This document shows positions 26,914-33,478 of a DNA stretch of 58,149 bases, piece by piece. This DNA is from Chloroflexi bacterium 54-19 (GTDB lineage: Bacteria; Chloroflexota; Chloroflexia; Chloroheliales; Chloroheliaceae). The stretch lies in contig MKTJ01000060.1 in NCBI GenBank assembly GCA_001898225.1, forward strand, positions 1 to 58,149, read 5' to 3'. Position 1 is the stretch's first letter. Every line of letters starts with the position of its first letter. The notes under the pieces were generated by a model. That model saw only the letters and a list, made by a program, of their open reading frames with translations, had not been told where the DNA came from and did not search any database. A program made the translations under genes and the position numbers.

Positions 26914-28038
26914 CTAAGAACCCATGTCCAGCACCCAGTACCACTTGTTTAGCGAGTTGGCATAGTAGTAGCGGGCGGCGGCGGCATGGGTATAGCTGCC
27001 TTGCAACATGTTGTCGATATGAATCTGGTCGCTCTGCCAGGCATCCATGTTACCCTGGGCAAATTCGTAGTGCCCGGCGATATTCTCACCGACCCACGTA
27101 CCGGGATAACCAAAGGCATGGATGCGGACGGTGGCGCTGCGCCCGGTCGAGTCAGTGTGGCTGATATAGTTGTGGGTCGCCATATCTTTTGCCATCCAGC
27201 TTGCCGAGGAATACAAACGGGCGTCAAATTCGAGAGGTTTCTTCCCGTTAGCCTGGCGGTAATTGTTCAGAAGGACCAGGAATTGCAACTCCTCCGAGTC
27301 GGGATTGGCCCCCTGGGTATCGACCGGCTTCTGGGCTACCGTCAAATCGGGTGGATAATCTACCGTGGCCGGGAGCGGTCCCTTACCGTACTTGGCTTGC
27401 AACTGGTTTTTGCCGACCAGGCCCAGCAGCACATCGTAGGGCGCGGCGTTATCAGGGTGATACTCGAACCGGGCCCGCTCAAAATACTGGACGAGGTGCT
27501 TCTGGCCGTCACCGAGCGGTGTCGGTGGGTTGGTTTCCTCAAAGACCCCTGTAAGCGGCAGGCCCTGCTGGGTCAGGCCGCCGTGATTGGTCCAGTATTC
27601 TAAAAATCGCCCGCAGATGCTTTTACCGGTTTCAGGGAAAACCTGGCAATCGCCCTCCTGGGTTTGTTCGGCCAACTGGACATTTGGGTAGCGGCTCATA
27701 TACTCGGTTTTACCGAGCAAGCCGAGCAGGACATCGTAGGGAGGTTTGTTTTCAGGGTGATATTCGAAACGGGCTCGTTCGAAATACTGGACTTTATGGA
27801 CCTGTCCGTCTCCGGCAGGGGTCGGGGGATTTTTTTCCTCGAATACAGGGCTTATCGGCAGACCTTGCTGTTCGAGACCGCCGTTAGCCTGCCAGTAAGA
27901 AAGAAAGCGACCACAGATTGAGAAGCCAGTCTGGGGGAAAGCCTGGCAATTGGCGTCAGCGGCTTTTGCCGGGAGCGGCTGGCTGCTAAAAATAACGGCA
28001 AACAGGCCAAGTAACAACACCTGGCCGAGCGCAAGCAA
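26914..28038 (-). CDS. Secreted CAP-domain protein with two LGFP-like repeats
   Basis: The protein has a signal peptide, two long repeats (about 31-109 and 131-209, each C-x-(A/V)-F-P-x-TG..ICGRFL.YW...GGL.QQGLP....VQYFERARFEYHP.....LLGL.GK), and a C-terminal CAP/SCP domain (250-374) with H294, GENIAGH (E319) and H340 in DQIHIDNML. CAP domains act outside the cell, often at walls or membranes. The conventional start is a TTG at 28038, which gives a signal peptide without positive charges. The frame continues to AGGAG-N10-ATT (28065), giving IKKFSFRLGLLALG, a far better signal peptide; the true start is probably that ATT or the ATC before it. Confidence 0.85.
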   Translation of the reverse strand: MLALGQVLLLGLFAVIFSSQPLPAKAADANCQAFPQTGFSICGRFLSYWQANGGLEQQGLPISPVFEEKNPPTPAGDGQVHKVQYFERARFEYHPENKPPYDVLLGLLGKTEYMSRYPNVQLAEQTQEGDCQVFPETGKSICGRFLEYWTNHGGLTQQGLPLTGVFEETNPPTPLGDGQKHLVQYFERARFEYHPDNAAPYDVLLGLVGKNQLQAKYGKGPLPATVDYPPDLTVAQKPVDTQGANPDSEELQFLVLLNNYRQANGKKPLEFDARLYSSASWMAKDMATHNYISHTDSTGRSATVRIHAFGYPGTWVGENIAGHYEFAQGNMDAWQSDQIHIDNMLQGSYTHAAAARYYYANSLNKWYWVLDMGS

Positions 28039-28200
28039 ACCAAGCCTGAAACTAAACTTCTTAATGATAAATTTGCTCCTTACTTCAAGTATTCGTATTC
28101 TTTTAGGAGACCCGGGTGCGAAGAATTAGTTAGCCTTATATTAACATATTAATAAAATACGAGCAAATTTTACATAACAAACTTTCCACCGGGTGGGTTT

Positions 28201-29307
28201 TTATACAGCGGCCAGCACTTCCCGCAGGTTTTCCATGAGGATGGCAGTCTGTTCGGGTGTACCGACCGAAATACGGAAAGAGTTTTGTAAAAGCGGCTTG
28301 TTGAAATAACGGATAAAAACGCCCCTGGTTTCGAGCGTTTCCTTGATTAGGCGAGCGTTACCCCGGTGGACCCGGCAAAAGATGAAGTTCGAGGAACTCG
28401 GTAGCGGCTCGATGCCGTCCAATTCCTGAAGAAGGTTAAAAAGTTTTTCTCGTTCGGCCACGATAAGGCCGACCTTTTCCTGCAACCAGGCGGGGTCTTT
28501 GAGTGAAGCGGTGGCGGCGGCCTGGCCCGCGACCGTCACGTTATAGGGCTGTTTGATTTTCCAGAGATGCTTGATTATGGCCGGGGGGAATATTCCGTAA
28601 CCGACCCGCAGCCCGGCCAACCCGCTCAGTTTCGAGAAAGTCCGCAGCACCACCAGGTTTTCGTACTCGTTAGTGAGGCTGCCGTAACTGGTCCCGGCGA
28701 AATCGTGATAGGCTTCGTCCACGACGACCAGTTTGCCGGTCGCCAGGAGCGCCCGAATGGTTTCCTCGGAACACTGGTTGCCGGTCGGGTTGTTGGGTGT
28801 ACAGACGAAAATAATTTTGGTCCTCTCGTCTATCGCTTGCAGGGTCGCATCCAGGTCCACGGCGTAAGTTTGAGGGTCGCGGGCTACCGAGCGGACCTCG
28901 GCCTGGTAGAGCTTGCCGAGGAAGGAGTACATACCGAAGGTCGGCACAAGGTCGATAATATTGTCGCCTGGCGTGATAAAGAGCCGGATGAGCAGTTCCA
29001 ACAGTTCGTCCGAGCCGCTCCCGACCAGGATACGTTCCCTGTCGAAGCCGGTAAACTTTTCCAGGGCTTCCCGCAGGAAAAGACAGGTCGGGTCGGGGTA
29101 GATATGGTAGACCCGGTTGGTCGCCAGGGCTTGCAGGGCCGCCGGGTCGCACCCGTAGGGGTTTTCGTTGGCGTCCAGTTTGACGATTCTTTCCACCGGG
29201 ATACCCAGCCGTTCGCTGAGCTTTTCCAGCGGTTCAATCGGGGTGTATTCGTCCAGTTCGAGCAGGTCGGGCCGCATCATTTTGTCCAGGTCAGTTGCCA
29301 CTCTCAT
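28201..29307 (-). CDS. hisC: HisC, histidinol-phosphate aminotransferase
   Basis: PLP-dependent class I/II aminotransferase of 368 residues that converts imidazole-acetol phosphate to histidinol phosphate. Visible hallmarks are KLDANENPYG near the N-terminus, VCTPNNPTGN, VVDEAYHDF, the PLP-lysine segment RTFSKLSGLAGLRVGYG, and the C-terminal RISVGTPEQ with the substrate-phosphate arginine. The gene follows hisD by 39 bp in the same direction, so both make late steps of histidine synthesis. No other his genes are in the window. Confidence 0.95.
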   Translation of the reverse strand: MRVATDLDKMMRPDLLELDEYTPIEPLEKLSERLGIPVERIVKLDANENPYGCDPAALQALATNRVYHIYPDPTCLFLREALEKFTGFDRERILVGSGSDELLELLIRLFITPGDNIIDLVPTFGMYSFLGKLYQAEVRSVARDPQTYAVDLDATLQAIDERTKIIFVCTPNNPTGNQCSEETIRALLATGKLVVVDEAYHDFAGTSYGSLTNEYENLVVLRTFSKLSGLAGLRVGYGIFPPAIIKHLWKIKQPYNVTVAGQAAATASLKDPAWLQEKVGLIVAEREKLFNLLQELDGIEPLPSSSNFIFCRVHRGNARLIKETLETRGVFIRYFNKPLLQNSFRISVGTPEQTAILMENLREVLAAV

Positions 29308-29346
29308 CTCTTTTCTCTTTCCCCGCCTGGGGGATACTTTTCTTAT

Positions 29347-30645
29347 TTATTCCTCAAACCGGATGGATATAGCCCGTTTGTGGGCCGGGAGTCCCTCGGT
29401 ATCGGCCATAACCTCGGCGCTGCGCCGGATTGCCGCCAGACCCTCTTTGTTCATCTTCTGGACCTGCATTTTCTTGCCAAAGCTTTCGACCGAAAGCGGC
29501 CCAAACATTTTGGTGTTGGACCCGGTCGGCAGTACGTGATTGAGGCCGGAGACATAGTCGCCGCTCGGTTCGGGTGTGTAGTTGCCCAGGAAGACTGTTC
29601 CGGCGTTGCGCATCTTTGGCAGCAGTTCCTCGAAGTTTTCGGTGCAAAGTTCCAGGTGTTCGGGGGCGTAGTCGTTGGCAAACTCGATTGCCTCATCAAG
29701 GTTATCCACGACCGCGATCAGGCCAAAGCGCTCCAACGAATTACTGGCCCGGTCGGCGGTGCTGAGCAGGGGCAGTTGTTTGGCGACCTCGCGGGCGACC
29801 GCGTCGGCCAGTTCGGGCGAGTCAGTTAACAGGACCGCCGAGGAGTCGTCGGCGTGTTCGGCCTGGGAAAGGAAGTCGGCAGCAGCGAAAGCAGGGTCGG
29901 CCTTGCTATCGGCGATAATCAAGACCTCGCTCGGCCCGGCAGGCATGTCAATGCTGACCAGACCCCGGCTAAAGGACAATACTTTGGCGGCGGTGACATA
30001 AGGATTTCCTGCCCCGAAGATTTTGTAGGCTTTCGGGACCGACGCGGTGCCGTAGGCCATCGCGGCAATTGCCTGGGCTCCGCCGATTTTGAACAGGCGC
30101 ATGTTTGGCAGGTTCAAGAGGGCGGCGGCAGCAGCAATCGAGGGCGAGATTTTGCCCTCACGGGTCGGAGGTGAGCAGACGATAATTTCGGGGCACCCTG
30201 CAATCGAGGCCGGGACCGCCGTCATAAGCAGGGAAGATGGCAGAGGGGCGCGCCCGCCCGGCACATACAGCCCAACCCGCTCGATGGGCCGCCAGACCCG
30301 CCAGAGTTCGACCCCTTCGACGGTCCAGACGTGAGTTTCTTCCTGCTGGATATGGGTCTGGTGGAAGGCCGTGATGTTGGCGATGGCCTGGCGCAAGGCG
30401 TCGAGGAAGGCCGGGTCGGCAGTGTCGTAAGCCTCCTGTAATTCGGCCTCGGACACTTCGAACGAAGCAAGGTCAACTTTATCGAGTTGGAGGGTCAATT
30501 CGCGGATAGCCGCATCGCCTCTGGTGCGGACCGCTTCCATAATCTGCTCGGTGCGTTCATTTACCGGGCCGGATTCCCCGGCGGCCCGTTGCTTGATGCG
30601 GGTGATTTCCGTCTGGCTTAAATCTTTGAGGCGAACAGGGCGCAT
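29347..30645 (-). CDS. hisD: HisD, histidinol dehydrogenase
   Basis: Zinc- and NAD-dependent enzyme of 432 residues that oxidises histidinol to histidine in two steps. Family stretches are YVPGGRAPLPSSLLMTAVPA, GGAQAIAAMAYGT, DMPAGPSEVLIIAD, QAEHADDSSAVLLT, and APEHLELCTENF with the zinc and catalytic histidines. Full family length. AAGGA lies 8 nt before the ATG. It is the first gene of the hisD-hisC pair and lies downstream of the terminator of the 39-residue protein gene. Confidence 0.96.
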   Translation of the reverse strand: MRPVRLKDLSQTEITRIKQRAAGESGPVNERTEQIMEAVRTRGDAAIRELTLQLDKVDLASFEVSEAELQEAYDTADPAFLDALRQAIANITAFHQTHIQQEETHVWTVEGVELWRVWRPIERVGLYVPGGRAPLPSSLLMTAVPASIAGCPEIIVCSPPTREGKISPSIAAAAALLNLPNMRLFKIGGAQAIAAMAYGTASVPKAYKIFGAGNPYVTAAKVLSFSRGLVSIDMPAGPSEVLIIADSKADPAFAAADFLSQAEHADDSSAVLLTDSPELADAVAREVAKQLPLLSTADRASNSLERFGLIAVVDNLDEAIEFANDYAPEHLELCTENFEELLPKMRNAGTVFLGNYTPEPSGDYVSGLNHVLPTGSNTKMFGPLSVESFGKKMQVQKMNKEGLAAIRRSAEVMADTEGLPAHKRAISIRFEE

Positions 30646-30680
30646 TCTAAAATCCTTTTTGTTTTGTTAAACAGATTCAC

Positions 30681-30724
30681 AAAAAAACGAGCGCAGAGAA
30701 ACCTGATTACGTTTCTCCGCGCTC
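30681..30724 (-). terminator. Strong terminator after the 39-residue gene
   Basis: A 14-bp stem, GAGCGCAGAGAAAC (30689-30702) with GTTTCTCCGCGCTC (30711-30724) and one G-U pair, closes an 8-nt loop. On the minus strand it is followed by seven U residues. It separates the small gene from hisD. Confidence 0.9.
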
Positions 30725-30755
30725 AACACGTTACATCACCGGGTCTGGTTCAGAC

Positions 30756-30875
30756 CTAGCGGCGGGTAGCCGTCCCGGTAACCGGGGTACCGGCCCGTTC
30801 AGCTTTCTTGCGGTCGCGGAGCTTTTTAGCGGTAGCCCGATGCTTGCGCAAGGCAACATTTTTCCGTTTATTCAT
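30756..30875 (-). CDS. Small basic protein, 39 residues
   Basis: Encodes MNKRKNVALRKHRATAKKLR followed by DRKKAERAGTPVTGTATRR: 15 Arg/Lys in the first 27 residues, helical, then a short Thr-rich tail. It has GAGAGGAC 7 nt before the ATG and its own strong terminator, so it is a real gene. Composition and size recall small ribosomal or ribosome-associated proteins (bTHX, bS22/COX24-like), but the sequence is not one I can assign to them. It lies 71 bp downstream of the HTH-Hfq genes and may be co-transcribed with them. Confidence 0.8.
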   Translation of the reverse strand: MNKRKNVALRKHRATAKKLRDRKKAERAGTPVTGTATRR

Positions 30876-30946
30876 TGTCAAAGTCCTCTCTAACTTACAA
30901 AATTAGCTTCCAAAATACCCTTATTCCGCGCGGCTATTATAGCCGG

Positions 30947-31582
30947 TTAAGCAAAAGGATTACGTCGCCCGGAATCCGATTCCCGTTCGTTACCAGGTTC
31001 GGGCCGGTCGTAACGATTCCCACCGGGGGGCCGGTTACCGAGAGGCCGGTTTCCACCCGGTCTACCCATACCGCCACCCATTGGGCGACTGCCACCGGGT
31101 CTGCCACCCCCGCCGGGGCCACCAGGCCGTCCGCCTGGTTTGCGACCACCCCCTCCGCGGGGGCCATCTCCACCGAACGCACCTTTTTTGAGCGGCCACC
31201 ATTTTTTAATAGCGTGACGCTGTAAAATCGTTTTAATCCCGGAATTGAGTTCAACGATTTTAATAATACTGCTGTCCGCGCCGTCCACTGTCCCGGTCAG
31301 GGTTTCGCCATTCATCAGGAGAAAACCGACCTGGGGTCGCCGCTCCTTCTTCAGAAGTTCCATGAAGCGGGTGTGGGTGCTGCGGGCGTAATCGGCAAAA
31401 TCTTCCACCGGGATACCAAAATAATCGGCCAGTTTGGTGCGAGATTCGGTATCCCCGGCGTGTTTTTCCAGCTCGATGGCGTGGATATAATGTTCGGGCA
31501 TATCCAGTTCCTGGGCAACCTCACGCGGCGTAATACCTTCCTTGTGGGCGCGCAGGTACAGGATGTAAGAACCAAGACTCAT
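30947..31582 (-). CDS. HTH-Hfq-like fusion protein with RGG-rich tail
   Basis: Protein of 211 residues in three parts. Residues 3-65 form an XRE-type HTH (ITPREVAQELDMPEHYIHAIE as recognition unit). Residues 72-130 read like Hfq: FMELLKKERRPQVGFLLMNG, then L-x-G and D, ending in LQRHAIKKWWP, against the Hfq pattern FL..LR.ERV.V...L.NG..L.G....D..........YKHAI...VP. Residues 133-211 are a Gly/Arg/Pro-rich disordered tail. This suggests one protein that binds DNA or a partner through the HTH and RNA through an Sm-like ring and RGG tail. It starts 2 bp after the stop of the upstream paralogous-architecture gene. Confidence 0.75.
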   Translation of the reverse strand: MSLGSYILYLRAHKEGITPREVAQELDMPEHYIHAIELEKHAGDTESRTKLADYFGIPVEDFADYARSTHTRFMELLKKERRPQVGFLLMNGETLTGTVDGADSSIIKIVELNSGIKTILQRHAIKKWWPLKKGAFGGDGPRGGGGRKPGGRPGGPGGGGRPGGSRPMGGGMGRPGGNRPLGNRPPGGNRYDRPEPGNERESDSGRRNPFA

Positions 31583-31584
31583 TC

Positions 31585-32856
31585 TTACGCCTCCTCTGGT
31601 TTAATCCCGGCCTGGGCTGCACTCCGCGCTTCTTCCACCGCGTCGGCTTTGCGATAGTAAGCCATCGCCAGTTTCCGCAGGATAATTTCCTCGCCGGTGG
31701 TAGCATCCTGGATATGGATGGTAAAAGGCGTAAAATCGGTTACGACACCGGTATATTCTTTGCCGTTCATGAAGGTAAACTTCAAAGGTACTTTCAGGTC
31801 GCGTTGTTTGCGCAGGTAAGCCGATTCAATATCGCCAAGTTGTTCGGCGGTATATTTCATTACGGGTTTTGGCTCGCCGGTATTGGCCGATTTATCCACT
31901 TTTGGTTTCGGCTTTGGCATCGGCTTGGCCGGGCGTTCATTTTCGTCACCGCTTCGTGGGGGACGGTCCTGGAAGTTACTCGGTCCACGTTGCGGTCGGT
32001 CCTGGAAGTTGCCGGGTCCACGTTGCGGTCGGTCCTGGAAGTTGCCCGGCCCACGCTGCGGGGCACGATCCTGGAAGTTACTCGGCCCACGTTGCGGTCG
32101 GTCCTGGAAGTTACTCGGCCCACGTTGCGGTCGGTCCTGGAAGTTATTAGGCTGGCGCGGTTCGTAATTTCCCCGGTCATAGCTGTTTCCCCGGTCGTAA
32201 TTGCCGCCCCGGTCGTAGCCACCCCGGTCATTGCCATAACTGTTGCCCCGTTCGTTGCCGTAGCCACCACCCTGGTCGTTGCCACCATAACTTCCTGAGG
32301 GCCGCCGGTCGTTCTCATAGCGATTACTACCACCCTGCCGGTTATCATAGCCGCCACCGCTATAACCGCCACGGTCGTTACCGTAACCGCCTGGCCGGTC
32401 GTTGCCATAGCTGTTGCCCCGGTCGAAGCCGCCGTAGCTATTACTGCGTTCGGGTGGTGCGCCGTAACTGCCGCCGGGCCGTTCGTTGCCATAGCCGCCC
32501 GGTTCGTTTCCGTAGCTTTGCTGGGAAGGCGGTATATACGAAGGCCGGTCTACTATCGGCGGACTATAACCGCCTGGAGCGGGCCGGATAGGTGAAGAAG
32601 GGGGCCGGGGAGCCGGTATACCCCCGCTAAGGGGGCCACCATTGCCGGATAAACCCAGTTCTTCCGGGGGCTGATTGTAAAATTCAGCAAAACGGCGGCG
32701 CTCGATCTCGGTCGGTTCCCGCTCGTTTTCCTCAAGCTGAATAATCCTTTCGCGGCTTATTTTCAAGCCGGAAGTCAGTTCCGCGTATGTTTTATTGTAA
32801 GTTCGTTTGAGATCTTTAATCTTGCGGCCAAAATTGAAGGCTTCTGAAGAACTCAT
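31585..32856 (-). CDS. HTH-disordered-Hfq-like protein with NFQDRPQRGP repeats
   Basis: Protein of 423 residues. An XRE-type HTH occupies about 8-66 (TYAELTSGLKISRERIIQLEENEREP). Residues 70-335 are low complexity: first Pro-rich, then Tyr/Gly/Asn/Arg-rich (YGNDRGG, GGYGNERG), then six NFQDRPQRGP units (238-301). Residues 345-403 are Hfq-like: SAYLRKQRDLKVPLKFTFMNG, EYTGVVTDFTPFTIHI, then EEIILRKLAMAYY in place of the Sm2 YKHAI. The architecture suggests RNA binding with condensate-forming behaviour. GGGAGG lies 11 nt before the ATG. It is the first gene behind a strong promoter with a long leader. Confidence 0.75.
   Translation of the reverse strand: MSSSEAFNFGRKIKDLKRTYNKTYAELTSGLKISRERIIQLEENEREPTEIERRRFAEFYNQPPEELGLSGNGGPLSGGIPAPRPPSSPIRPAPGGYSPPIVDRPSYIPPSQQSYGNEPGGYGNERPGGSYGAPPERSNSYGGFDRGNSYGNDRPGGYGNDRGGYSGGGYDNRQGGSNRYENDRRPSGSYGGNDQGGGYGNERGNSYGNDRGGYDRGGNYDRGNSYDRGNYEPRQPNNFQDRPQRGPSNFQDRPQRGPSNFQDRAPQRGPGNFQDRPQRGPGNFQDRPQRGPSNFQDRPPRSGDENERPAKPMPKPKPKVDKSANTGEPKPVMKYTAEQLGDIESAYLRKQRDLKVPLKFTFMNGKEYTGVVTDFTPFTIHIQDATTGEEIILRKLAMAYYRKADAVEEARSAAQAGIKPEEA
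31950..32145. repeat. 33-bp tandem repeat inside the HTH-Hfq gene
   Basis: Six copies of a 33-bp (one copy 36-bp) unit encode NFQDRPQRGP(S/G). Copies are nearly identical at DNA level, so the array is recent or homogenised. It is in frame and coding, not a CRISPR array. Confidence 0.9.
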
Positions 32857-33329
32857 TTGGCTGTGCCTCCCTGTCGCTCTGCAACTCGCTATTCACTTAC
32901 CCCTCGTTCGTTCTAACAATTTAACTGACAATCCGCATTTAACCCTCGGATTGTAAATCTCAAACCGGTCGAGCTTCCATAGTTAGCGTTTCCTGAAGCC
33001 CTGACCGACCAGCCCAAATCGTCGTTTGCTCCAATTCACCGGTCCTCCCCCACCCGACACGTCTAATTAGTGGAGTACCACTCCCACCACTGACGCTGGC
33101 TTATTGATGGAAAATGAGAGAAGAAACCATATAAGCCTTGGACCGGCAGCAATCTTTACCAACAGGGTTAAGCGTAAGCCTTGGCGGCTAAAGTGTCCGT
33201 TTTTTACCGGGCACGCAGTTGCTATTTGCTTTCTTTACAATTATTAACCTGATTGGACAACTCCTAACAGCATTTAAAAAACAGGCGGCAAAGCCAGTTT
33301 CCTACTTACAATGCCGTTAACATACCCTT

Positions 33330-33358
33330 ATAATATACCAGCCCTGTGCTGGTGTCAA
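33330..33358 (-). promoter_or_regulatory. Promoter with spacer operator for the HTH-Hfq genes
   Basis: On the minus strand TTGACA (33353-33358), 17 bp, TATTAT (33330-33335). The spacer is almost wholly filled by the inverted repeat ACCAGC-N5-GCTGGT (33337-33353), the classic place for a repressor to block polymerase. One of the HTH proteins encoded downstream is an obvious candidate. Confidence 0.75.
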
Positions 33359-33425
33359 TTGGATTTGCTGTGTAGAAAGTACCCCTCACCAGGCTGAAAA
33401 TCAGGCCAGAGGTCCTGATTTAAAG

Positions 33426-33454
33426 AAAAAACCGGGATTGCCCCCAGTTTTTTC
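33426..33454 (-). terminator. Terminator of the GH13 gene
   Basis: AAAAAACTGGG and CCCGGTTTTTT pair around a 7-nt GC-containing loop, with the U-rich arm on the 3' side of the minus-strand transcript. The A/T-flanked stem could act in both directions. Confidence 0.75.
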
Positions 33455-33478
33455 TTCTACCATAATATTGATGTAATT

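Larger units (their letters stand above)
32857..33478. other. 622-bp intergenic region with long leader
   Basis: Holds the promoter and an approximately 465-nt untranslated leader of the HTH-Hfq genes, plus the terminator of the GH13 gene. In the leader I see a hairpin AGTGG-AGTA-CCACT (33069-33082) and a direct repeat TAAGCCTTGG (near 33133 and 33174). I see no convincing coding sequence. Confidence 0.55.

Noticed and set aside
28567..29829. 420-codon open frame on the plus strand
   Set aside because: Spans the antisense of hisC and part of hisD; both genes are well defined on the minus strand.
31950..32145. Tandem 33-bp repeats as a CRISPR array
   Set aside because: There are no unique spacers; the units are contiguous and translate to NFQDRPQRGP repeats in frame.
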